A stretch of DNA of 29,508 bases, from assembly GCA_023228865.1 (NCBI GenBank), contig JALOAH010000057.1, forward strand, positions 1 through 29,508. The letters run 5' to 3'. Of this stretch, positions 19,419 to 27,013 are shown one piece after another. The translations under genes were made by a program, and so were the position numbers. Each line of letters opens with the position of its first letter. The stretch's first letter is position 1. A model generated the notes under the pieces. The model made no database searches. It saw nothing but the letters and a program-made list of their open reading frames with translations, and was not told the origin of the DNA. Source of the DNA: Porticoccaceae bacterium (GTDB lineage: Bacteria; Pseudomonadota; Gammaproteobacteria; Pseudomonadales; Porticoccaceae).

Positions 19419-19705
19419 ACCAAAAATCTCAGCCTGTTCACCCTCTACGCCGAAGCGGCTTCCCTCAAATCATATAGCGACTTGTCTGGCTCGCCTACCA
19501 AATTTCCTGCACATACCCCGGAAATTCCGCAGCACAGCTCCAATCCCAGCGATCTCGACGGGAAAACCGATGCCCATGGCCCAACCTACGAGCCAGGCGA
19601 ATATTCCAGCAACCACTGAGAGATTGTGATAGAATGCCCCTTGAAATTTTCGAAAATGACTCAACTCTATTCGATACAAGGTTTCAAAACTGAAACAACG
19701 TACAA
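19419..19705. other. Intergenic region upstream of ssrA
   Basis: This 287-bp stretch separates the divergent diguanylate cyclase and ssrA genes and must hold the ssrA promoter. TGATAGAAT (19627-19635), an extended -10-like sequence, and a TTGAAA (19641-19646) are visible, but no well-spaced -35/-10 pair stands out. A small antisense hydrophobic frame is present (see rejected items). I see no convincing gene. Confidence 0.4.
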
Positions 19706-20101
19706 GGGGGCGTTTTGGGATTCGACGCTGGTTACAAAACCCGATGTGCATGCCGAGATGGCGACCAATCTCGTAAATCCAAAGTCGCAAGCTTATAGTT
19801 GCCAACGACGACAACTACTCCGCACTCGCTGCTTAATACCCAGTAGGGTGCCGTCTGACCGGAGCCGTGCTTATGCGTCCGGAGCTGGAACTTCCTCGGA
19901 AGGGAAAGCGCTCAGGCGTCGATCCTCATAAGCTCGCAACAAAGCTCGTCCGGGGCGGCGTTGCTAAAACCTAACCGGAATCGCAGTCGGTTTTCCCTGC
20001 CCTTCGGGTAGCTTACTGCTAAAACCAAAGACGTGGCTAAGCATGTAGAACAGACGGCAGAGGGCTGACGGACGCGGGTTCAACTCCCGCCGCCTCCACC
20101 A
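19706..20101 (+). ncRNA. ssrA: Transfer-messenger RNA (tmRNA)
   Basis: This is a one-piece tmRNA of 396 nt. The 5' end GGGGGCG pairs over 7 bp with CGCCTCC before the encoded ACCA end. The 5' D-loop-like region (GGATTCGACGCTGG) and the 3' T-arm (GGGTTCAACTCCC) are intact. The tag reading frame is 19801-19836, GCC to TAA, and encodes ANDDNYSALAA after the resume point; pseudoknot-forming sequence follows. Together with SmpB it rescues stalled ribosomes and tags the product for proteolysis. Its 3' end borders the AT-richer defence region, consistent with use as an island integration site. Confidence 0.97.
19801..19836 (+). other. tmRNA proteolysis tag reading frame
   Basis: Eleven sense codons and TAA encode ANDDNYSALAA. 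With the alanine carried by tmRNA itself the appended tag would be AANDDNYSALAA. The ALAA end is the ClpXP degron; the Ser before ALAA is an addition relative to the E. coli ANDENYALAA form. Confidence 0.9.
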
Positions 20102-20135
20102 ACACCAGGTTTTAGAAACACTTAAAACTAGGGAA

Positions 20136-20194
20136 GGAAGCATAGTTTTGGCATTTGCCAACATTATGGTAGTTAGGGAAGCATAGGTTTGGCA
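20136..20194. repeat. Imperfect 18-bp direct repeat just downstream of ssrA
   Basis: GGAAGCATAGTTTTGGCA (20136-20153) recurs at 20177-20194 with one change (GTTTGGCA in place of TTTTGGCA). The copies start 41 bp apart, within 100 bp of the tmRNA 3' end. They could be integrase arm-type sites or a remnant of repeated insertion; no integrase gene is in the window. Confidence 0.5.
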
Positions 20195-20227
20195 GAAGCA
20201 GAGCTAAATCTAACAGCCTAAAAAGAC

Positions 20228-20276
20228 AAAGGCCTGATGAATCAACGCATTACGATTTATCAGGCCTTTCTTTTTT
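20228..20276. terminator. Bidirectional intrinsic terminator between ssrA and the defence operon
   Basis: AAAGGCCTGAT (20228-20238) pairs perfectly with ATCAGGCCTTT (20259-20269) around a 20-nt loop. It is followed by CTTTTTT on the plus strand and by a T-rich stretch on the minus strand. It can end transcription from the ssrA side and from the convergent defence genes, the last of which stops at 20321. Confidence 0.8.
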
Positions 20277-20320
20277 GATTTCGAAATTACAAACTTTTTC
20301 GGCTTGCGACCTATTTGCCG

Positions 20321-21391
20321 CTAAGCGTTAATCTTCCATTCCGCTTTAAGTCTCTTCACCGTATGTTCCCACTTGGGGGTACGAGGCCTGGCAACCGAGT
20401 TTTGGTTCCCAAACAGCCCAACCTCATTCACTGCTTGAGATTCTGGCACCTGGTGAAGCCAGGAAACGGGCACGAAATACTCGGCTTCATCCTCACCACA
20501 GTCTGAAGCCAGGCTGTATTCGCCTTTCAGATGCAATTCAGGGGTGATGAACTCATCGGCCATCACGGCATGGCCTGTTACTTTGCCCACTCCCACATAA
20601 CCAGTACCAGGGATATTCACCCACACTCGATCGCCTGGCTTAAGCATAAACAATGTCTTGCTGTACCAACGCCCACCGCCAGCCGAAATGAAACCATGAT
20701 TAATAGCGTCCTCCCAGCTTCTACCTCCGGGCCCGGCACCAAAGCTCGCGTAGAATTCGCCATTCCACTCACCTTTTTGGCGGGTGTTAACAGCATGCTC
20801 TTCGGTTTCGACAGGGTCGATCATCCAAGCGCGACTTAGATACTGATTATCTCCGTCCTGGAAAACCGAGAAAAACACGGCGTTGACAGCCACACTGGCC
20901 TTGTCATTCAGGTAGTTGATAATGCGCTCCGTGCTTGCATCCAGCTCAGCCGCAACAATCACCATTTGATGAGAGCTATTAATATCGTCCTCTACCGGCA
21001 AAGCTCCAAATCGCGCTTTAAACGCCTCATCGAAACTCTTCTCGGGCAAAACATTTCTTTCAGCAAATTCCGAATAGATCTGAACAAACTTTTCTGAGGG
21101 CAGGTGTTCTACCCAAGCGGCATAGTCGATTGCTTGCGCTACAACATCTCGTGGCGTCTTGTGTTTTTTCAATTCGATAATGATAACAGAGCCAGTGGCA
21201 TCAATAGCGAGCAGGTCTATGTACTTACCAAAGTCGGTGTATACTTGGCGACCGATCAACAGCCAACCACTGTTAAGAATGGATATATCACGAGTAATCT
21301 GCTCTTCCAGCAACGCTTCACTATCCAACCTGATGGCGACCAAAGGCTGAGGTTTCTCGCCAATCTTCCAGATACCATGTTGAACTGCCAT
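20321..21391 (-). CDS. NucS/DUF91-like PD-(D/E)XK nuclease with PUA/EVE-like C-terminus
   Basis: The 356-aa product carries a PD-(D/E)XK core near residues 50-95. This comprises GKYIDLLAID with Asp59, VIIIELKKHK with the E73-x-K75 pair, and QAIDYAAWV with Gln86 and Tyr90. That pattern resembles the DUF91/NucS group of DNA nucleases. The C-terminal part (about 215-320), with GFISAGGGRWYS, LKPGDRVWVNIPG and GYVGVGKVTG, looks like a PUA/EVE-type domain that might recognise modified or structured nucleic acid. It is the last gene of the defence array, 13 bp after the 310-aa gene. Its ATG has GGGG 7 nt upstream. The nuclease call is from motifs only; the target is unknown. Confidence 0.65.
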   Translation of the reverse strand: MAVQHGIWKIGEKPQPLVAIRLDSEALLEEQITRDISILNSGWLLIGRQVYTDFGKYIDLLAIDATGSVIIIELKKHKTPRDVVAQAIDYAAWVEHLPSEKFVQIYSEFAERNVLPEKSFDEAFKARFGALPVEDDINSSHQMVIVAAELDASTERIINYLNDKASVAVNAVFFSVFQDGDNQYLSRAWMIDPVETEEHAVNTRQKGEWNGEFYASFGAGPGGRSWEDAINHGFISAGGGRWYSKTLFMLKPGDRVWVNIPGTGYVGVGKVTGHAVMADEFITPELHLKGEYSLASDCGEDEAEYFVPVSWLHQVPESQAVNEVGLFGNQNSVARPRTPKWEHTVKRLKAEWKINA

Positions 21392-21404
21392 AAAATTACC
21401 CCAA

Positions 21405-22337
21405 CTATCCCCTGGCCTCTGATACTACCTGGAAGCAACTTTGCTCAATAAATTGCCGCCATTTTTTCTGATAGATCTTAGGCTTCATCAATATAGCTTC
21501 ATCGGAATGCGATTCATCGCCAGACACACTGATGCCATGCCCTGTTATCACACCACCATGTTCCGTCAAAATACAACGATTATGAAAAACATCGTTGTTT
21601 GCAGTCTCTCTTAGCTCGAATACTTCGAGCTGTAGATTGGATACATCACCCGTCAGACCCTGAAGTATCTGCTGCCTAACGTGATCAGCGGATGGACTAC
21701 CATTACCACTGTAACCGCTACCGCGTTTTTCTTTATAAAACAGCACAATCGCCGGCCCCCCCTCAGAAACACGATTGTTCGTAATGGACTGAAGCATAAA
21801 CTGGATAAAATTAATGGCTTCAACAGTCCATCCAAAGGGATCAATAATTGCGATTTTGTCGTCAGCTAAACGAATCAGGTTCAGGACAGCAGGAAGCAGC
21901 CCCTCATTCGTTCGCGAAAAATTTACCTGACCAGGGTGATTCCATCTGCTTCCTTGTGAATACATCGAGGCTGGTGTGACATTATTTCCCGCTTGGATCT
22001 CAGTTGAAGATAAGATCACATCAAAAGGAGCTCTGCGATTCTCAACGACCGCGGCCTCAGCCCACTCAGCTACATTCTGAATTTGAACATCCCGTACAAC
22101 GATTGACTCAACGACTTTAAGAACCATCTCGGTGTAACGCTGCCCGGCCAACGACTGCTCATCCTGCGGGCTATGCTGTAGTAAATAACTACGAAGTTTA
22201 GACGCCTTTTTCTTTGGAAAGCTGCTTACAATCCGGGGAGTGCCCAAGCCATATTCTCTAAGAAACTCAGCGTAATCACGATCATTTGATGCCCACGAAG
22301 TTAACACCGCTGGCTCAAGCGCATACTCGTAGATCAT
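21405..22337 (-). CDS. Uncharacterised 310-aa protein, weak PLD/MIT_C-like motif
   Basis: I do not firmly recognise this protein. It has no signal peptide or membrane segment. The C-terminal half has a strand-like segment DKIAIIDPFGW (residues 160-170) and, near 250-270, DVFHNRCILTEHGGVITGHG. The latter resembles the H-x-R plus glycine-turn pattern of phospholipase-D-like MIT_C domains, but a canonical HxK(x)4D motif is absent. The start ATG has a strong GAGGAG site and overlaps the ATPase stop by one base (TAATG), so its synthesis is tied to that of the ATPase. It may be the ATPase's effector or partner. That role is inferred from context. Confidence 0.5.
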   Translation of the reverse strand: MIYEYALEPAVLTSWASNDRDYAEFLREYGLGTPRIVSSFPKKKASKLRSYLLQHSPQDEQSLAGQRYTEMVLKVVESIVVRDVQIQNVAEWAEAAVVENRRAPFDVILSSTEIQAGNNVTPASMYSQGSRWNHPGQVNFSRTNEGLLPAVLNLIRLADDKIAIIDPFGWTVEAINFIQFMLQSITNNRVSEGGPAIVLFYKEKRGSGYSGNGSPSADHVRQQILQGLTGDVSNLQLEVFELRETANNDVFHNRCILTEHGGVITGHGISVSGDESHSDEAILMKPKIYQKKWRQFIEQSCFQVVSEARG

Positions 22338-23980
22338 TACAAAAGCTCCTCACGACGCTCCACAAAGAAGCCCTGAGGCCAGCGATCAACAAATTCACCA
22401 TCCTCATCCACGCGGATGCGTTTGGTCACAACACCATTTTCGGTAGGCTCCAGATAAACGATTGAGACGTCGTCTTCCTCGATTGGTTGATAATTCTCTG
22501 GCAGCTCCTCATCTGCAGTCTGCCGTATACGCTTCAAAAGGCGAAGAATGATATGTTCACTGTGCGTTTCAATCAGGAATGAATGCTTTTTCTTAGCCCT
22601 AAGAAAGACATCAGCTAGCTCCACCTGAAAGCGGGGATGAATGTGCAACTCTGGTTGCTCGACGCTTATAAATGCAATATCGTCATGATTTGCAGCAACC
22701 ACTATGGGCAATACTTGCGATATTCCCGTTCCCAACTGGTTCGCTGACAGCAGAATATTTGTACGCAATTCTTTAAAGTAAACATGGCGCTTGCTGAACA
22801 AGCCAAGATCCCCCTGGTCACTGGCTGCGTCCAAACTTTCTGCTATTGATTTATTGATGATCTCATAGCCTGCATCCAGCTTATCGCTGGACGCGAACCA
22901 CTCGCTTGTGTTTCTGATCAACTTTCTAATGGATTCGTCACTTTTCGGGTCTTTATGCAGTAGATCCCAGGCAGCGGAACCGTCTACCCATTCCTTTTGC
23001 TCAGGATGAGGATTTGGAACGTAATCATTATCAGGAACCACTCGAAGCGGGCCGATCTGAACACTTTTATCCAAGTATTCCAGAAGCTTATCCAGAGGCA
23101 ATACGAACGCCTGGCTCAGAACTTCCCGCACTACCAAATAGTTAAAGTGCTCTTCCAGCTCATCAAAGTCCTGACCCACCAAGTTAGTGACAATAGGAAC
23201 ACCTAGCAAAGGTACAGCACCACTCCGACAGGCTAAAGCAATAGGTGCAATACGATTGACGAAGTCTGCTCCCGACAAATCTTTATCGGATACCGCAGCT
23301 GTAGAAGCAGGATTAGGGTTCAATTGATTCAGTACTTGCTCAAACTCCGTATGGTACTCATCAGCTTCTAAAGGCTCTCTTGCATCAGCATCACCATACT
23401 GGCCAGCTAGCCAATCGTCATTGTTGTGAGGCACAAGCAATGGATGTTGCGTATTGAGTTCCCGAATCAGCGTGTTTTTCTGATCCTCCGATGAGTTTAT
23501 ACATCCCACATACACATCGTTTGCCCAAACGCGGTAACTCTTTACATAAGCCTGTTTGAAACGTTCTGACCAGGCTATCTCAAACTCTATCGATCCAGAT
23601 TCTATACTACCGCCAAAGTCATTCATCAAAACGTAGGAAACGTTTTGAATATGGTTTGCCATTTCATCGACATTGGCGCCATAGTAAACAAAGGGCGTTT
23701 TGCCCGCAGCATAATCTAGACGAATTCGAATGGTTTTCTTGAGATCCTGCCCATGAACCAGTGCGCGGAATCCACCTATGGTCTTGTTACCCAAAGCATC
23801 TAACTTTTGAGGATTGCAATGCCCTTTCTTCAAAATCTGCTGTACATAAGCCAGTGCCATCAGGACAGAGCTTTTACCCACGCTGTTAGGCCCAAACAAA
23901 AGCGTTACAGGCGCGATATCAATCGACTGCGAATCTTTGAACGATCGAAAATTAGTCAGGCTAATCTTGGTGATTTTCAT
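22337..23980 (-). CDS. AAA/ABC-type ATPase with DUF3696-like C-terminus
   Basis: The 547-aa protein opens MKITKISLTNFRSFKDSQSI, typical of RecF/SMC-like ATPases. It has Walker A GPNSVGKSS at residues 30-38, a signature-like QLGTGISQVLPIVVAA, Walker B plus glutamates in FISVEQPELHIHP (about 437-449), and a switch ETHSEHIILR (471-480). The last 40 residues, DGEFVDRWPQGFF, match the DUF3696 ending. Unlike OLD/GajA proteins it has no TOPRIM nuclease domain, so any nuclease must come from a partner. It starts 13 bp after the pAgo stop with no clear ribosome-binding site and overlaps the next gene by one base. ATPases of this type are common in phage-defence systems. Confidence 0.8.
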   Translation of the reverse strand: MKITKISLTNFRSFKDSQSIDIAPVTLLFGPNSVGKSSVLMALAYVQQILKKGHCNPQKLDALGNKTIGGFRALVHGQDLKKTIRIRLDYAAGKTPFVYYGANVDEMANHIQNVSYVLMNDFGGSIESGSIEFEIAWSERFKQAYVKSYRVWANDVYVGCINSSEDQKNTLIRELNTQHPLLVPHNNDDWLAGQYGDADAREPLEADEYHTEFEQVLNQLNPNPASTAAVSDKDLSGADFVNRIAPIALACRSGAVPLLGVPIVTNLVGQDFDELEEHFNYLVVREVLSQAFVLPLDKLLEYLDKSVQIGPLRVVPDNDYVPNPHPEQKEWVDGSAAWDLLHKDPKSDESIRKLIRNTSEWFASSDKLDAGYEIINKSIAESLDAASDQGDLGLFSKRHVYFKELRTNILLSANQLGTGISQVLPIVVAANHDDIAFISVEQPELHIHPRFQVELADVFLRAKKKHSFLIETHSEHIILRLLKRIRQTADEELPENYQPIEEDDVSIVYLEPTENGVVTKRIRVDEDGEFVDRWPQGFFVERREELL

Positions 23981-23993
23981 AATTTTCTAATAT

Positions 23994-25517
23994 TTAGATG
24001 TAGTGTTTAAAAGGTAATGGCGGCAGATCGTGCTCTATAGGAATCGCTGTCAGTATCTCGCCAACGTGGTCGGCAAAACGCAAAGTCACTGGCTCTCCAT
24101 CGGCGAAATCACAGCGGTTAAAGTTCACTTTTGTCAGTCCCATTATGTCGGTCATAACCTGTTGGAGATCAGCTTCGCCATGGCATATATCTATCGCTAG
24201 CGGATTGGGAACTTCTCTGCCTTGATAGGTTTGCAACCGCGGAACGAAGCCTTTAGTCCACAAGTAGCCTCGACGTGGGTGTAACTGCAAATAGCTACCC
24301 CGAATCACAGGATGTTGATTGGCGCTATAAAGCTTAAAGCGTCCCTCTTTACTGATTCGAATGCTAACGATATTGGTTTCAGGCGGTACACCTTCACAAA
24401 ACCCCTGCCACTCATCTTCATTAATGCGAGTGGTTCCGTGGATAAATAATTCCTTGGGTGCGAAGCCATGCTCACGGGTATAGGCCTCAACCACCTTTTC
24501 TGCAATTTGGCGCGCTTTCTCTTTCGGTATATGAAATTCTCTTGTTTCTTCTGAATACCATGGCCCGACGGCACCTCTGAAGACGACGCCATCGCCTGAG
24601 TCCAAAAACATTTGTGCACCACAACAAGCGTTGCGCGCGTCGTGACTGGTTTGATCGAGTTTAAATACCAAGCCAACGTAACAAACACCGGGGCGAACAT
24701 TCGCCAAACGCCAAGGCCGGCTAGATGCTTTAAAGTAGGCTGTCGTGCACAGGTTCCAAGCGACAGAAGCTGGGTCTTGCAGCTGGCGTGTCTGATGACC
24801 ATTAACAACAAAGTGCTCCGGCGCCAGCGTCGTTTCCCGAACAACCTGAACGACGGCTTTTGTGTCCAGTAATCTCGCTTTCAGTTGATTGTGAAAATTT
24901 CGCTCATAGCTATAAAGCTCGGCGACCTCATTGTCTTCTGCAAATAGCGAGGGTTCAGAGGCAAGTTTCTTGGCCAATTTAGCATTCATCAGGCTCGTAG
25001 CGTCTTCTGCTACACTACCCGGAACGCGGGATTGAGGGCGTCCATATTTGAATACCTCTTCAGGAATCACCACGAACCAGAGGTCAATTCTGGAGTCTTC
25101 TTCATTGATATAGCGGCGAATTTGCTCATCAAAGAGGCTAACGCAGTTATAAATGGCCTGAAATGGATCTCTAATGCGAATAGTTTCCAGAATCGTGCTC
25201 TCTGGGATTTTTAGTGCACAGGTGGGCGTTTCAGGCCATTGACTGTTGAATACAGCCTCAAAACCAGGGAAAGGGATGTGATGCGTTGCTTCCGACTCGG
25301 TTAATACAGGTAAGTTGATTTTCCTTACCCAGTCTTTATAAAACGCAAAACCTTTTGGTGAACCGATAAAGCCAACACGCAGAACCGAGGGTTTTTGAAT
25401 ATCATCGCTCGGGCCAAACCAAAGCAGTCCATCTTTCGCAAAAGTAGCACGCTGATCATGACCAAAACAAAGGTCTGGCTCCTCGATGAGCCCAATTTTA
25501 AAATCCGATTTCGTCAC
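23994..25517 (-). CDS. Short prokaryotic Argonaute (MID-PIWI) of a SPARTA system
   Basis: The 507-aa protein is a short pAgo without N or PAZ domains. The MID part includes LWFVVIPEEVFKYGRPQSRVP (146-166) and NFHNQLKARLL (207-217), the segment expected to bind the guide 5' phosphate. The PIWI part includes CYVGLVFKLD (279-288), ELFIHGTTRINEDEWQGF (356-373) and NRCDFADGEPVTLRFAD near the end. The usual DEDX catalytic acids are absent where expected (VGLVFK and FIHG), so it should bind but not cut target. The GTG start (25515-25517) overlaps the TIR-APAZ stop by 4 bp (GTGA) with GAGGA upstream. In SPARTA such a protein pairs with TIR-APAZ and detects DNA through an RNA guide. Confidence 0.88.
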   Translation of the reverse strand: MTKSDFKIGLIEEPDLCFGHDQRATFAKDGLLWFGPSDDIQKPSVLRVGFIGSPKGFAFYKDWVRKINLPVLTESEATHHIPFPGFEAVFNSQWPETPTCALKIPESTILETIRIRDPFQAIYNCVSLFDEQIRRYINEEDSRIDLWFVVIPEEVFKYGRPQSRVPGSVAEDATSLMNAKLAKKLASEPSLFAEDNEVAELYSYERNFHNQLKARLLDTKAVVQVVRETTLAPEHFVVNGHQTRQLQDPASVAWNLCTTAYFKASSRPWRLANVRPGVCYVGLVFKLDQTSHDARNACCGAQMFLDSGDGVVFRGAVGPWYSEETREFHIPKEKARQIAEKVVEAYTREHGFAPKELFIHGTTRINEDEWQGFCEGVPPETNIVSIRISKEGRFKLYSANQHPVIRGSYLQLHPRRGYLWTKGFVPRLQTYQGREVPNPLAIDICHGEADLQQVMTDIMGLTKVNFNRCDFADGEPVTLRFADHVGEILTAIPIEHDLPPLPFKHYI

Positions 25518-26914
25518 AGTGTTTCATCCTCAAATGACAATTCAAAATCTGAGTCGTCATCTACTGTAACATCCATTTCTGCTTCGGATCTTCCTGAAGA
25601 CGGCTTCTCTGGTGTTGCTCCCACCAATGAGAAATCAGCATTTATCATCATTGGTCTGGCCTCGAATAAAAGCGTTTGGGATTCACTCACGGGAATGCCT
25701 AATTGATTTTGTTCATTAGTGAGCAAGTGCATGTAAAGTAGCAGCAAATCGCGCCAACGGTCATTCCACCAGTTTTTACAAAAACCTCTTCGCAGGCGGT
25801 GCATTTTGGCTTTGTCGTCAAGTGGGTTTAATCCGTCTTGAGTGAAAACCACATGGGGAATCAAACTCACTCTAGAGTGAACTCCCCAAGAGGGCTTGGC
25901 TTCTATGGCGTAATGCCAATACACATTATTTTTACCGCTGAAATTGATTAGCTTCTTCTTGCGCAATACGCCATAAACATCCGGGAATTGCTGAAAGCCA
26001 GAAAAGCCTTCTTTATTAGGAAAAAACCAAGCGCTTTTGCCACTAGCAAGCTCATAGCGGTGAAGCCCCAATGCGCGCATGTGTTTGTTCCAAGCATCCA
26101 GCATCACAAAATTCAGCTTTTTAACAACTTCACCGCGAAGAAATTTGGGGTGATTTCTGGGTCCGTTGGTTAATACAGCATCCAAATCTAATTTTGGCGC
26201 AGCCATCGCCGAGATATGCCGTGGTAATGCGGCCTGAAGCGTTTGCGCATCGACAAAACCGGCGAGCATTCCACCCCATTCGAACCATGGGTAGGTGAAA
26301 CTCTCTAACTGTTTTCGCCAGGCTTTAACATCGCCGGGAAGTCTAAAAAAATTTAACGCATTCGGGCCAGATTCGAGGTTAAGCCAGTTACTTAGCAGTA
26401 GCTCAGGCTCTTGCTCTACTCGCAGCGCGGGTCGCGCCAGTTCCGAAAGTTTGTCACCCAAATTTAGAGTCAGTTTTTCCTTCGGCACATCATCGCGATC
26501 TAGTCGTTCGGTTAGCTTTGCAAGTGCAGGCCCCCAGCCTGTCGAAAAGGCAATGATGTTTCGGTCTGACAAATCATAGGGCTGCCCGCCAAACGGCGAG
26601 TCGTCGATGATGATGGGGATAATAAAATTCTTGATCTGGTGTTTTTTTTCAGCCTCGAACGCCAGCTCCAGCTCTCGGATTACACCGGGTTTAGAAAGAG
26701 ACGTTCTCGTAATCACCAAAATAAACTTACAGGTAAATTGGTCGACCGATTGCTCGATATCGTCCCACCATTTCTCGCCACCAAACAGCTTAGTTACATC
26801 TGACCATACCTGATACCCAACAAGCTTCAGCCGAGTGCTTAGCCACAAGGTAAAGGTATTGTCCTCTGGTGTAGCATGACTAATAAAGATTAAATCCCTT
26901 TTATTTTTTGGCAT
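25514..26914 (-). CDS. TIR-APAZ effector of a SPARTA (short pAgo) system
   Basis: The 466-aa protein begins with a TIR domain (about residues 5-135): DLIFISHATPEDNTFTLWLS, GYQVWSDVTKLFGGEKWWDDIE, FILVITRTSL, and RELELAFEAEK, where Glu81 is the likely catalytic NADase residue. An APAZ region follows (about 170-435), with FRLPGDVKAW, FTYPWFEWGGMLAGF, WHYAIEAKPSWGVHSRVSL and a helical FCKNWWNDRWRDLLL. The last 30 residues are strongly acidic, like the tail that holds known SPARTA complexes inactive without nucleic acid. In that system the TIR domain depletes NAD(P)+ when pAgo binds target, killing the infected cell. It lies directly upstream of, and overlaps, the short pAgo gene. Confidence 0.88.
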   Translation of the reverse strand: MPKNKRDLIFISHATPEDNTFTLWLSTRLKLVGYQVWSDVTKLFGGEKWWDDIEQSVDQFTCKFILVITRTSLSKPGVIRELELAFEAEKKHQIKNFIIPIIIDDSPFGGQPYDLSDRNIIAFSTGWGPALAKLTERLDRDDVPKEKLTLNLGDKLSELARPALRVEQEPELLLSNWLNLESGPNALNFFRLPGDVKAWRKQLESFTYPWFEWGGMLAGFVDAQTLQAALPRHISAMAAPKLDLDAVLTNGPRNHPKFLRGEVVKKLNFVMLDAWNKHMRALGLHRYELASGKSAWFFPNKEGFSGFQQFPDVYGVLRKKKLINFSGKNNVYWHYAIEAKPSWGVHSRVSLIPHVVFTQDGLNPLDDKAKMHRLRRGFCKNWWNDRWRDLLLLYMHLLTNEQNQLGIPVSESQTLLFEARPMMINADFSLVGATPEKPSSGRSEAEMDVTVDDDSDFELSFEDETL

Positions 26915-26917
26915 GGG

Positions 26918-27004
26918 TTACATAGCCCTCCGCCGAAAATCACCAAGTCTTTTCGGGTCATGATAGGTCGCTACCGGTGGATTGATTTGGATTTCGTTGA
27001 TCAT
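26918..27004 (-). CDS. Candidate 28-aa ORF between hsdS and TIR-APAZ
   Basis: An ATG at 27004 follows an AAGGA that overlaps the hsdS stop codon. The frame reads MINEIQINPPVATYHDPKRL and a basic end FRRRAM, and it stops 3 bases before the TIR-APAZ ATG. The good ribosome-binding site and exact fit between neighbours support translation, perhaps as a coupling peptide. It may instead be the remnant of a lost gene of the restriction locus. I do not recognise it. Confidence 0.4.
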   Translation of the reverse strand: MINEIQINPPVATYHDPKRLGDFRRRAM

Positions 27005-27013
27005 ATCCTGTCC

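Noticed and set aside
19470..19620. Short hydrophobic minus-strand frame (VAGIFAWLVGWAMGIGFP) upstream of ssrA
   Set aside because: No ribosome-binding site precedes a usable start, and the frame extends into ssrA. A small membrane protein cannot be supported.
19964..20164. 66-codon minus-strand frame containing WWRRRELNPRPSAL
   Set aside because: It is antisense to the 3' end of tmRNA; this peptide is a well-known artefact of antisense tRNA-like genes.
23994..25517. Short pAgo as an active target-cutting nuclease
   Set aside because: The catalytic acids of the PIWI DEDX set are not present at the expected places, and the SPARTA context predicts a binding-only Argonaute.
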